Source: Tsukamurella asaccharolytica (GTDB lineage: Bacteria; Actinomycetota; Actinomycetes; Mycobacteriales; Mycobacteriaceae). From it: DNA of 64,000 bases. Positions 20,574 through 28,973 of this stretch are shown in pieces. The DNA lies in the NCBI RefSeq assembly GCF_007858435.1, contig NZ_VIGW01000011.1, positions 1 to 64,000 on the forward strand. The letters are read 5' to 3'. Every line of letters starts with the position of its first letter. Position 1 is the first letter of the stretch. Position numbers and translations under genes: made by a program. Under the pieces are notes generated by a model. That model was not told the origin of the DNA. It saw only the letters and a program-made list of their open reading frames with translations, and searched no databases.

Positions 20574-21584
20574 TCAGCGAAGGAGTCTCTCCGCCTCCGG
20601 TTGGTACGCGTGCTCGGCCCACCCGCGCGGCGTGGCGCCGTAGCGCTCGTCGACGACGGTGCGGTCGGCGCCGGCGTCGAGCAGCGTCCGGATCAGGTCG
20701 AGATCACCCGCCCAGGCCGCGTGGTGCAGCGGCGTCGCGCCCTCCTCGTCTTTCGCGTTCGGATCCTCGGGGACCCGGTGGACCGCCGCGGTCGCTCCAC
20801 CGGTGTCGATGCCGTGTTCGGCCAGGAGCGTGAGGCGCGCCGAGAAGCCGTGCTGCGCCGCCCAGTCGATCTGGCGGCGCCACATCTGAGCACGGTTCTC
20901 GGTCTGGGCACCGGGACGCGTCTCCCACGGGCCGGGGCCCGCGTCGGCCAGCCCGTACGCGAAGAGCAGTGTCAGGTGTGCGTCGTCCGGCCGGAACATG
21001 CGGTTGTACAGCGCCTGTTGGTCGACGGGGTGCGCCCCGCGATCCAGGAGCAGCGACGCGAGCTCGTCGCAGCGGGGGTGGCGAGGTTGCCGGCCCGCAC
21101 CCTGCTCGCCCTCGCCGAAGACCCCGGTGAGGGCCGTGAACGGGGTCGGCAGGCCGGAATGCAGGAAGCCCGTGTCGGGGTCGGCGCCGGCGTCGAGGAG
21201 CAGGGTTGCAGTGTCCAGCGCGTTCTCCTGTGCGCTGGCCAGCGGGAGCCGCGAGTAGCAGAGGTACATGAGCGGATGCCAGCCGAACGGGCCCCCCGGA
21301 GCGGCGGCGAGGGAGGGATCGGCGCGCAGGTGCGCCGCGACCGCCTCGGTATCGCTTGCCGCGGCGGCCGCCCAGATACTCCGGCCGACGATGCCGGGGT
21401 CGCGCGCGAGCAACTCCTCGGCGGCGCGCCACCTCGGCGGCTCGTCCGACGGTCCGTACCTGAGGCAGGCCAGCGAGGAGAACAGGTCCTCCGGCGCGAG
21501 CGCGGACTCGTCCACGGCGCCCGGGTCCACGGTGAGGTCGGCGTTCGACGCGGCGGCGGAGCCGCTGCGTGCTCGGTCGGTCAT
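20574..21584 (-). CDS. Ankyrin-repeat protein
   Basis: A 336-residue soluble protein with ankyrin-type repeats. Recognisable units are DTEAVAAHLRADPSLAAAPG, ATLLLDAGADPDTGF, and the C-terminal EGATPLHHAAWAGDLDLIRT followed by LLDAGADRTVVDERYGATPR. Ankyrin repeats mediate protein contacts, and the partner here is not known. The ATG at 21584 was chosen because upstream reading in the same frame belongs to the neighbouring membrane protein region. It follows that gene by 38 bases on the same strand, which suggests a pair. Confidence 0.78.
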   Translation of the reverse strand: MTDRARSGSAAASNADLTVDPGAVDESALAPEDLFSSLACLRYGPSDEPPRWRAAEELLARDPGIVGRSIWAAAAASDTEAVAAHLRADPSLAAAPGGPFGWHPLMYLCYSRLPLASAQENALDTATLLLDAGADPDTGFLHSGLPTPFTALTGVFGEGEQGAGRQPRHPRCDELASLLLDRGAHPVDQQALYNRMFRPDDAHLTLLFAYGLADAGPGPWETRPGAQTENRAQMWRRQIDWAAQHGFSARLTLLAEHGIDTGGATAAVHRVPEDPNAKDEEGATPLHHAAWAGDLDLIRTLLDAGADRTVVDERYGATPRGWAEHAYQPEAERLLR

Positions 21585-21622
21585 GGCGGCTCCCGTCCGG
21601 TGCTCGCTCGCCGGGGGTCGGC

Positions 21623-22627
21623 TCAGCGCCGCAGGTTGGTCCGCGCCACCTGCTCGCGGAGGAAGTGGAACTGGGCGTCGAGGCTCGCCTGCAGGTCGCG
21701 CAGCTCGTTCGCGTGGCTCTGGAAGCGCAGTGCGTCGGCCTCGTTGCCCACGGCGTCGCGGTAGAGCTGGTCGAGCAGCTCGCGGTGCGCGCTGCTGTTG
21801 GTGCGGTCGAGGATCTGCAGGTCGCCGAGGAGCCGTTCGACTGGCCGCAGCTCGCCCAGGTACTCGGCGAGTGCCGCGACGTGATCGCGGAGGGCGTCCT
21901 CGGCCAGGCGTGCCGCGTGGGTGTACTCGTCGAGGTGCTGGGCGAGCGTGGGGGTGATCGGCGACGCATCCGAGGGACGCGGGGTGTCGGTGCGCATGCG
22001 CCACACGCGGTAGGCGCGGTGGCTGATGTCCTGCAGCGTGGCGTCGAGGTTGATCCGGACGCGGTGCTGGTCCAGGAGCGGGTTGTTCCACGCGGGCGAA
22101 CGGCGGATCTCCTCGGTGAGCAGGACCGCGACGCCCAGGAGTCGGGTCTCCACGCGGGTCTGCCCCGGCTCCGCGCCCGGGTTGTACGCGGGGGTGCGCT
22201 CGGCACCGAACGGCCACGGATTCGCGGCGAGACGCGCCTGCTCGCGCTCGGCGATGCGATTCTTGTACCGCGTGAGCCGCCAGAAGTGGAACCCGACCAC
22301 CCCCGCGGCCGCGAGCAGGAGGATCAGGATCGCGGGGACGCCCGCCGTCGCGATCGCACTGCTGACCACGAGCGCGCCGATCAGGACGACGACGGCCGCG
22401 CCCTTCTGGATCCGGGGTGGTGAGCCGTACTGCAGGTGCGCGAGATAGCCCGGGGCATTGCTCGCGGTGTACCGACGGTAGGCGTCGTTGATGGCGGCCG
22501 CGCGCAGGTCCTGCAGGTAGCGGGCGGCGTCCTGCGCCGCGGCCTGCGCCTGCTCCCGCCCGACCGGGACCGCGTCCGCCGCCGTGGTCACGCGGTGCGC
22601 GATCTCCTGGGGCACCGTCTCCGCCAT
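21623..22627 (-). CDS. Membrane-anchored coiled-coil protein, function unknown
   Basis: A 334-residue protein with no recognised family. A soluble N-terminal segment rich in Ala/Gln (residues 1-70) is followed by two close hydrophobic helices at about 76-110 (AAVVVLIGALVVSSAIATAG and VPAILILLLAAAGVVGFHFW). The long C-terminal part is highly charged and helical with coiled-coil character (ARLAEDALRDHVAALAEYL). The upstream GGAGG-containing leader supports the ATG at 22627. It probably forms an operon with the downstream ankyrin protein. Confidence 0.6.
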   Translation of the reverse strand: MAETVPQEIAHRVTTAADAVPVGREQAQAAAQDAARYLQDLRAAAINDAYRRYTASNAPGYLAHLQYGSPPRIQKGAAVVVLIGALVVSSAIATAGVPAILILLLAAAGVVGFHFWRLTRYKNRIAEREQARLAANPWPFGAERTPAYNPGAEPGQTRVETRLLGVAVLLTEEIRRSPAWNNPLLDQHRVRINLDATLQDISHRAYRVWRMRTDTPRPSDASPITPTLAQHLDEYTHAARLAEDALRDHVAALAEYLGELRPVERLLGDLQILDRTNSSAHRELLDQLYRDAVGNEADALRFQSHANELRDLQASLDAQFHFLREQVARTNLRR

Positions 22628-22679
22628 CTCGAACCTCCTCCAGAGCCCTACCTCGAATGTACCGATTCAGCGCTCGACG

Positions 22680-23264
22680 TCAGTTATCCACAGGCCATGC
22701 CTCGGTGAGTACTGTCGGAGCCCAGCTCGGCCATCGTGGAGGAGTCACGACGACGCCGTGGGCGAACTTGGCGACGATCAGTGGGCCCGCGGCGTCCGTG
22801 TTGTCGTAGAACGCCGCAGTAGTACTCCGAGCGACGGCCTGAACAACCAGTGGCCAGAGCCGCTCGTGGCGCTCCCGGATCTTGTCCTCGGGTACGTCGT
22901 GTCCGCCGGCGTCCGATCGACGCCGGACACGCTGTACGGACAGGTCCGACGGGACCATCACGACGTGCATGTTGACGTCGTAGCCGTGGGACACCGCAGA
23001 TCGCACCAGATCCAGCTTGGACGGATGCGAGAACACTGTCTCCGCGACGAACGAACGTCCGATGCTGATCAGTCTGTTGCGCAGTTCGGATGCGGTACGC
23101 GCGGCCTCGTACGAATGCGATTCGGGAGCCTCAGGCCAGCGTTCCTTCGCGATCACATCGGCATTGACGAACGGAATGTCCCCGAGAATGGGAAGGAGAA
23201 CGAACTCGACGAAGGTCGACTTGCCCGCACCATTGGGGCCGACGACCAGTTCGAGTTGGCTCAC
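22680..23264 (-). CDS. Zeta-toxin-family kinase
   Basis: A 194-residue P-loop protein. Walker A is GPNGAGKST at residues 9-17, followed by FVNADVIAKERWP and ETVFSHPSK, the pattern of zeta toxins and related small AAA-type kinases. Zeta toxins phosphorylate UDP-activated amino sugars and block cell-wall precursor use. The GTG start overlaps the antitoxin-like stop by 4 bases (GTGA). Together they form a two-gene toxin-antitoxin-like module. Whether it is an active toxin is inference. Confidence 0.78.
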   Translation of the reverse strand: MSQLELVVGPNGAGKSTFVEFVLLPILGDIPFVNADVIAKERWPEAPESHSYEAARTASELRNRLISIGRSFVAETVFSHPSKLDLVRSAVSHGYDVNMHVVMVPSDLSVQRVRRRSDAGGHDVPEDKIRERHERLWPLVVQAVARSTTAAFYDNTDAAGPLIVAKFAHGVVVTPPRWPSWAPTVLTEAWPVDN

Positions 23265-23644
23265 TTCGCCGGCTCCTCCGACAACATCCGCGTGGATCCG
23301 TCCGGGTGGCGCTCGATCATGCGCGCCTGCTCGTCCAGGGAAACCGTGACGATTCCCCGCGCCGCGAGTGCCTCGCTGAAATCGACGTCCCGCAGTCGTT
23401 CTCGGATTCTGACGCGAACTTCCGCGTTGAACACCCTGCTCTCCTCCGCGTCGAGATCGTCAATGGAACCGGTGCCCGCGAGCGCGGCCTCCACTCGACG
23501 ACGCGCCGCGGTGTCGTGGATCGATACTTCGCGGCCCACTCGAGCCCAGTGATTCACCTGTTCGGCGACAGATCGCCCTTCGCGTTCCGCTTCGGTCCGA
23601 GCGGACTCGAAGACGTCGTCAGCAATGCGAGTGGGGTGCGGCAT
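23261..23644 (-). CDS. ParD-like antitoxin partner of the zeta-type kinase
   Basis: A 127-residue protein whose N-terminus (IADDVFESARTEAEREGRSV, then AEQVNHWARVGREV) resembles the ribbon-helix-helix ParD-like domain found in antitoxins. The acidic C-terminal part (DDLDAEESRVFNAEVRVRIR) could bind the toxin. The ATG at 23644 was preferred over one at 23686, because GAGG lies 5 bases upstream and the conserved domain begins there. The 4-base overlap with the downstream kinase gene is typical of toxin-antitoxin pairs. Confidence 0.72.
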   Translation of the reverse strand: MPHPTRIADDVFESARTEAEREGRSVAEQVNHWARVGREVSIHDTAARRRVEAALAGTGSIDDLDAEESRVFNAEVRVRIRERLRDVDFSEALAARGIVTVSLDEQARMIERHPDGSTRMLSEEPAK

Positions 23645-23816
23645 GTTGGCCTCGTTCGGTGCAGCGCGGGTCTGTTGTAGCAACATGCTACGCCTCGACG
23701 GGCTTGATTGCAGGCTCTGAGATCGGCGCAGGGCTGATCCGGCGACCGTGGGCAGGCGCCTTCGGCGGGTGGTTCTGCACGCGCCTGGGCGCGAGCAGAA
23801 CCACCCAGGAGTCCGA

Positions 23817-24482
23817 CTACTTCAGGGCGACGGTCGCGCCGCCGGAGAACATCGAGTCGTGCAGCTCGAGGGTGGCGGGTGCGGCGTCCTTGGGCATGTC
23901 GAAGACGACCTTCACCTGCACCGTGTTGCCGGGGTTGATGTTGTCCCACACCGGCACGTCGGAGTCGCCGAGCGCGATCTGCGCCATCGAGTCGGACTCG
24001 AACGTGCGGCCCTGCGCGTCCTTGAGCTTCTGCGAGCTGGGGGAGAAGCTCTGGGGCTTGGTGCCGATGTTCTTCACCGTCATGGAGACGATCACGAACT
24101 GCCCCTGCGCCTTCTTCGCCAGGTACGGATTGTCGCCGATGTCCGTCAGGCCGGCCTGGACGCCGGTCACCACGAACTCGAACTTCCCGTCGCGGACAGG
24201 AGTGTTCAGCCCGGCGGCCTTCGGGTCCGACTTCGCGGCGGCGGTGGCTCCGGCCGTGGTGCCGCCGGCGGCGGTCGCCTCGTCCTTGTCGCCGCCGCCG
24301 GTCGCGACGGAGACGACCACCAGGAAGGCGATCACCGCGAGCACGATCCACGGCCACTTGCGCTTCTTCTTCGCCGGGGGAGGCGGCGGGGTGCCGTACG
24401 GCGCGGGCTGGCCGGGGTACGGCTGCCCGGCGTAGGGCTGCTCGGGCTGGCCGGGCTGCAGCGGGAAGGGCTGCTGAGACAT
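23817..24482 (-). CDS. DUF4352 membrane-anchored protein
   Basis: A 221-residue protein with a Pro/Gly/Gln-rich cytoplasmic N-terminus, a basic KKKRK stop, one membrane helix ([20 protein letters not shown]) and an extracellular DUF4352 immunoglobulin-like domain ([11 protein letters not shown], then [14 protein letters not shown] and [17 protein letters not shown]). DUF4352 proteins are common in mycolata envelopes; role unknown. The ATG at 24482 has GAGG 7 bases upstream. It is a single gene between the toxin-antitoxin pair and the NADAR operon. Confidence 0.8.
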   Translation of the reverse strand: MSQQPFPLQPGQPEQPYAGQPYPGQPAPYGTPPPPPAKKKRKWPWIVLAVIAFLVVVSVATGGGDKDEATAAGGTTAGATAAAKSDPKAAGLNTPVRDGKFEFVVTGVQAGLTDIGDNPYLAKKAQGQFVIVSMTVKNIGTKPQSFSPSSQKLKDAQGRTFESDSMAQIALGDSDVPVWDNINPGNTVQVKVVFDMPKDAAPATLELHDSMFSGGATVALK

Positions 24483-24781
24483 GACGAATCCTCGATTCTT
24501 GGGATCGGTGAAGTCGACGAGAGGCGGGAAGTGCCTCACGTCGTGAGTGGAGCCCGCGGCTCCGGTGGATCAGGTCGACGGTGCGCGGACGGCGCCCGTC
24601 AGAAGTGGTGACTGTTAGTTCACGTCAGAATGCGTGTGCGTGCCGTCATTTCATCCTCCCCAGGACCTGATGGAGGAAGCATCGCACTGGGCACTGACAA
24701 GTTTTTGGAGGCCAACCGGTGCAGGTCTCGGGCCGTCAGGCCTTGTGACGGCGTGCAGCTCGTGAGACGGAGCCGCGACTT
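24483..24781. other. 299-base intergenic region
   Basis: It contains the upstream region of the DUF4352 gene and the downstream region of the NADAR gene. Apart from the hairpin at 24732-24752 I see no coding, RNA or repeat signal in it. Confidence 0.6.
24732..24752 (-). terminator. Possible terminator of the NADAR operon
   Basis: A perfect 7-base stem, GCCGTCA with TGACGGC, surrounds a 7-base loop about 30 bases beyond the NADAR stop codon on the minus strand. No T-run follows, so the call is tentative. Confidence 0.35.
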
Positions 24782-25228
24782 CTAGACGACGAACTTCTGC
24801 TGCAACCGCTCGTTCATCAGTAGGACGCCGAGGGCGTTGTCGCCGTCGATCCGTCGGTGGCGGTCGCAGGTGCAGGAACCCCAGGTCTGGTCGTGCCAGG
24901 TGTTGCCCTCGATCAGCACGGCGCCGCCAGTGGCGACGAGACGTTGGGCGAGCTCGGGATCGTCGAATTTGGCGGCCAGAACGTCTGCCATGACATCGAA
25001 GCGGATGCGGTCCCAGTCGGCGACGAGCGTCACAGAGCGGCCGATGCGCTTCGCGTCAGCCGGTGTCGCTGCCGTTCGTATCTGCTCGATGCTTTGCTCG
25101 TCGTTGGTCTTCGCGGACATGAAGGCGTGCTCGGCGCTCGGAAACATCGTGCCGCGGAACTCGACTCGAGTGGGGTAGAAGTTCGAAAGGAAGAGGTTGT
25201 CACCGCGGAAGCTATCGATTACGCGCAT
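24782..25228 (-). CDS. NADAR-family (YbiA-like) N-glycosidase / ADP-ribose hydrolase
   Basis: A 148-residue protein of the NADAR superfamily. Key elements are LFLSNFYP near the N-terminus, MFPSAEHAFMSAK, VMADVLAAKF, and the C-terminal EGNTWHDQTWGSCTCD. Known members hydrolyse damaged riboflavin intermediates or remove ADP-ribose from guanine, and many occur in defence or NAD-related gene clusters. It lies 2 bases behind a gene of unknown function on the same strand, and that operon is divergent from a type I restriction system. The chemistry is from family knowledge; the target here is unknown. Confidence 0.85.
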   Translation of the reverse strand: MRVIDSFRGDNLFLSNFYPTRVEFRGTMFPSAEHAFMSAKTNDEQSIEQIRTAATPADAKRIGRSVTLVADWDRIRFDVMADVLAAKFDDPELAQRLVATGGAVLIEGNTWHDQTWGSCTCDRHRRIDGDNALGVLLMNERLQQKFVV

Positions 25229-25230
25229 TG

Positions 25231-26100
25231 TCAGGCCTCCGACTTGTCAGAATGGAAGAACTTCGACGCCAGGTACTCGTTCGGTCGGAAGTAGAGGCTG
25301 TTTTCCGCGGTCAGGGAGGCAACTGCGTCGAGGTCGCCGGCGGGCGACAGGTGGTACGTGATCTCGCAGGCCGATCCGGGACCGCTCCGGTACAGGTTGT
25401 CCACCGTGCTGGCGAAGACGTTGACTTGGTTCAAGATGTTGTCCGCATCGACCGGAAGGAAGAGAAGGACGTCCCGGGTCGGTGCCGCCGCCAGGAAGCC
25501 GTGGTCGGACGGTGTGAGGTGCTCAGCGGCGAATGTTGAGGCGTAGAGCAGGCGGGACGGCGCGAAGAAGTCGTCGAATTCGAACGCGACAACAGGACGG
25601 TCGGAGCCGTCGATCTCGAGGTCGACGAGGTCGGGGTCGGGCACCGGGAGTCGGTGCAGGTTGTTGATGGAGATCCGGCCGACCTCTTCGAGTTCGCCGA
25701 CGTGGGTGAAGAGGGCCGAGGCCGGCAGCCCGGAGACGTGAGTCGGATAGTCAGCGGCAAAGATCAGCGACAGCCCGGGTACGAGCCCAGTCACCGGGTA
25801 GGCGGGGTCCGAGGCGTCCGGGACCGCGTTTCGCGTCAGCCTCGGGTAGATGTTCGCCTCCGTGACCTCGGAGGCCCGTACCTTGCGAATCCGATCAAGA
25901 CCTGCGAGCCACTGGTGGACCTCCTCGGGCCAGTCCGCCTCGTCGACGTGAGCGACGCCGGAGGCGAGGTTGGCGAGCCCGCAGATCGCGTCATCGATGC
26001 GGTACGCGTCGTGGCTGTACGGCTCGTAGGTAAGGCCGCGCGCGGCGCAGACACTCTGGACAGTGTCGCGGAGTGGTCCGAGTGTGCTGACGTCGGTCAT
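25231..26100 (-). CDS. Unknown protein co-transcribed with NADAR
   Basis: A 289-residue protein that I do not recognise with confidence. The ATG at 26100 has AAGGAG 6 bases upstream. The sequence is acidic and soluble, with no signal peptide or membrane helix. Notable segments are NIYPRLTRNAVPDASDPAYP, GRISINNLHRLPVPDPD, VVAFEFDDFFAPSRLLYAST and DVLLFLPVDADNILNQVNVF. A weak resemblance to DUF1444/YtpQ-like proteins is possible but unproven. It is the first gene of a two-gene operon with NADAR and starts 211 bases from the divergent hsdM start. Confidence 0.6.
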   Translation of the reverse strand: MTDVSTLGPLRDTVQSVCAARGLTYEPYSHDAYRIDDAICGLANLASGVAHVDEADWPEEVHQWLAGLDRIRKVRASEVTEANIYPRLTRNAVPDASDPAYPVTGLVPGLSLIFAADYPTHVSGLPASALFTHVGELEEVGRISINNLHRLPVPDPDLVDLEIDGSDRPVVAFEFDDFFAPSRLLYASTFAAEHLTPSDHGFLAAAPTRDVLLFLPVDADNILNQVNVFASTVDNLYRSGPGSACEITYHLSPAGDLDAVASLTAENSLYFRPNEYLASKFFHSDKSEA

Positions 26101-26310
26101 GATCGCTCCTTGGTGGTTCGTGCGCGGGTACACCGCGGCCGGCCACCTTCGGGCCAGCCGCTCAGGATGCCGTGCGCGTCTGACACTTTTGAATCACAGC
26201 AGGTCATCGGCACGTTCGTCGCCTGAATATTGGTGGCCTCAGAACATGTCAGTCCTCCGATGCATCCTGATCGGCTGCGCTGGAAGTACCGGCCGGCGAA
26301 GGAGAACGAG

Positions 26311-27813
26311 ATGTCTGCGAACGGCGACGGACCCACCGCTATGGTTGGCCGGGTGATCACCGGAGAGCTCAAGAACAAGATCGACCGCGTCTGGGACGCC
26401 TTCTGGTCCGGCGGGATCAGCAACCCGCTCGAAGTGATCGAGCAGATCACCTACCTACTGTTCATTCGTCGGCTCGACGAGCTGCAGCGGCTCAAGGAGC
26501 GCGAGAACGAGATCCTCGGCGAGGGCATCACGGACCCGATCTTCGAGCCCGGCCAGGAGGAACTTCGCTGGAACGTCTTCCGGCACGAGGGTCCTGCCGA
26601 GATGTTCGCGACCGTCGGTCAAAAGGTGTTCCCGTTCCTACAGAACATGGGCACTGACGGCTCGACCTACTCCGAGCACATGAAGGACGCCAGGTTCACT
26701 ATCCCGACGCCGGCGTTGCTGTCTCGGGTCGTCGACATGCTCGACGGCATTCCGATGGAAAACCGCGACACCAACGGTGACCTGTACGAATACATGCTCT
26801 CCAAGCTGTCGACGTCCGGCACCAACGGGCAGTTCCGCACGCCGAGGCACATTATCCAGCTGATGGTCGACCTCATGGAACCGAAGCCGGGCGACGAGAT
26901 CTGCGATCCGGCGTGCGGCACCGCCGGCTTTCTAGTCGCGGCGAGCGAGTACGTCCGGGACAAGCATCCGACCTCGATGTCGAACGCTGAGCAGTTCAGC
27001 CACTTCCACCGCTCGATGTTCCACGGCTATGATTTCGACAGCACCATGCTGCGGATCGGCTCCATGAACATGCTGCTTCACGGCGTGGAGGAGCCCGACA
27101 TCCGCTACCGGGACTCCCTTTCGGAGGGAGCGAGCGGCGATGCCGAGAAGTACACCCTGATCCTCGCCAACCCGCCGTTCGCCGGTTCGCTCGACTACGA
27201 GGCCACCTCGAAGGACCTGCAGCGCACGGTCAAGACGAAGAAGACCGAGTTGCTTTTTCTAGCACTCTTCCTCAAGCTACTTAAGCCCGGCGGTCGGGCG
27301 GCGGTCATCGTGCCCGACGGCGTCCTCTTCGGCAGTTCCAAGGCTCATAAGGAACTGCGCAGGATCCTCGTGGAGGACCAGAAGCTCGACGGTGTCATCA
27401 AGCTTGCCTCGGGTGTCTTCAAGCCCTATACCGGTGTGTCTGCTGCGATTCTGCTGTTCACCAAGACCGACTCCGGTGGCACGGATGAGGTCTGGTTCTA
27501 CGATGTCACCGCCGACGGCTTCTCCCTAGACGACAAGCGGAATCTGAGCGGCGATAATGACCTCCCCGACGTGCGTGCGCGGTGGGCTGATCGCGATGGC
27601 GCCGAGCGCGAGCGTGCCCGGACTGACAAGTCGTTCACTGTCCGCAAGGAGGAGATCGTCGCCCAAGGCTACGACCTTTCGATCAATCGTTACAAGGAGA
27701 TCGAGTACGACGAGGTTGAACACCGGCCGCCCCTCGAGATCATCGTGCAGATCGAGAACCTCGATGCGGAGATCGCAGTCGGTCTGGCAGAGATCAGGAG
27801 CCTCTTGTCGTGA
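26311..27813 (+). CDS. hsdM: Type I restriction-modification methyltransferase subunit HsdM
   Basis: A 500-residue N6-adenine DNA methyltransferase. An N-terminal helical HsdM domain (WDAFWSGGISNPLEVIEQIT, then YLLFIRRLDELQ) precedes the SAM motif DPACGTAGFL (about residues 199-208) and the catalytic NPPF (about 286). It modifies the host copy of the target site together with HsdS. The ATG at 26311 has AAGGAG 7 bases upstream and removes an unlikely 27-residue extension. The stop overlaps the hsdS GTG by 4 bases. Confidence 0.94.
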   Translation: MSANGDGPTAMVGRVITGELKNKIDRVWDAFWSGGISNPLEVIEQITYLLFIRRLDELQRLKERENEILGEGITDPIFEPGQEELRWNVFRHEGPAEMFATVGQKVFPFLQNMGTDGSTYSEHMKDARFTIPTPALLSRVVDMLDGIPMENRDTNGDLYEYMLSKLSTSGTNGQFRTPRHIIQLMVDLMEPKPGDEICDPACGTAGFLVAASEYVRDKHPTSMSNAEQFSHFHRSMFHGYDFDSTMLRIGSMNMLLHGVEEPDIRYRDSLSEGASGDAEKYTLILANPPFAGSLDYEATSKDLQRTVKTKKTELLFLALFLKLLKPGGRAAVIVPDGVLFGSSKAHKELRRILVEDQKLDGVIKLASGVFKPYTGVSAAILLFTKTDSGGTDEVWFYDVTADGFSLDDKRNLSGDNDLPDVRARWADRDGAERERARTDKSFTVRKEEIVAQGYDLSINRYKEIEYDEVEHRPPLEIIVQIENLDAEIAVGLAEIRSLLS

Positions 27814-28973
27814 ATGTAGTTCCACTACACGAGGTCGTCCACATCAACCCTCGTGGCGAGAGTGTCGACGCCGATGAGGATGTGTCTTTCGTGGGAATGG
27901 CTCAGCTTGATTCTGCGGCTGCGATTGCAGTTCCGCTTGAAACTCGTCGATTCGAAGAGGTCTCGAAAGGGTACACGGTCTTCCGTGACGGAGATCTGTT
28001 GGCGGCAAAGATCACGCCGTGCTGGGAGAACGGCAAGATTGGGCAGGCAGTCCTCGATCATTCGATCGGGGTTGGATCGACTGAATTCCACGTATTACGC
28101 CCCGGTGGGAAAGTTCATGATCGGTACTTGTTGCACTTCTTGCGCAGGCGTGAGGTTGAGGCCAAGGGAACTTTGAGAATGATCGGAAGCGGTGGCCAGC
28201 GCCGCGTCCCGGTCGACTACCTGGCGAACCTGTTGCTACCGCTGCCTAGTCTCGATGAGCAGATCCGCGTCGCCACAATTCTTGACCGTGCCGAGGCTAT
28301 CACGGGCTTGAATAGGAACATTCTCGCGAAGTTTGCTGAGCTTGCTTCCTCCTTCCTTCGAGGAATGATTGATAGGTCTGTTGGGCAGGTCGACTTCGGC
28401 TCGATCATTTCCGAGGGGCCTTCAAACGGTATATACGTCCCCTCTGCTCGCTATGGGGCTGGAACGCCGATTCTCCGCATCGACGGTTTTGATTCTCAGG
28501 GAAACCTGAATAGTAAGCCATGGAAACTGGTAGGTATTTCAGAGACGGACCGAGAGCGATTCGAGCTGCGGGCGGGTGATGTTGTAATCAATCGTGTCAA
28601 TGCCCTCTCTCACCTCGGAAAGTCGGTAATGATCGATGAAACGGCCGATGGTTCTGTATTCGAATCGAATATGATGAGAATTCGCGTGGATGAAGAGCGA
28701 GCGAATCCATGTTTTGTGGCGTACTGGCTGAATTCCAATTCCGCAAAGGTGCAGGTTCTGGGGCGCGCAAAAAAGTCTATCAACCAGGCAAGCATCAACC
28801 AGAACGACGTTCGGAAGCTGGCATTCCCTGATATTTGTAAGGCGAAGCAGGATGAGTTCGCTGGGATGGTGGATGTGATTCGGCAGGAGAAACTGAAGGT
28901 TGATCGTCGTTCTGCGCAGCTCGAAGAGCTGATGGGAGCGATTCGGTCGCAGGCGTTCCGGGGAGAGCTCTGA
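27810..28973 (+). CDS. hsdS: Type I restriction-modification specificity subunit HsdS
   Basis: A 387-residue specificity subunit. It has two target-recognition regions, each ending in a conserved helix region: LLPLPSLDEQIRVATILDRA around residues 145-165, and the C-terminal FPDICKAKQDEFAGMVDVIR leading to RSAQLEELMGAIRSQAF. It selects the bipartite DNA site. Base composition is clearly more AT-rich than the flanking genes, especially 28400-28870, as expected of exchanged specificity domains. It is coupled to hsdM (GTGA) and to the next gene (TGATG). Confidence 0.92.
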   Translation: MNVVPLHEVVHINPRGESVDADEDVSFVGMAQLDSAAAIAVPLETRRFEEVSKGYTVFRDGDLLAAKITPCWENGKIGQAVLDHSIGVGSTEFHVLRPGGKVHDRYLLHFLRRREVEAKGTLRMIGSGGQRRVPVDYLANLLLPLPSLDEQIRVATILDRAEAITGLNRNILAKFAELASSFLRGMIDRSVGQVDFGSIISEGPSNGIYVPSARYGAGTPILRIDGFDSQGNLNSKPWKLVGISETDRERFELRAGDVVINRVNALSHLGKSVMIDETADGSVFESNMMRIRVDEERANPCFVAYWLNSNSAKVQVLGRAKKSINQASINQNDVRKLAFPDICKAKQDEFAGMVDVIRQEKLKVDRRSAQLEELMGAIRSQAFRGEL

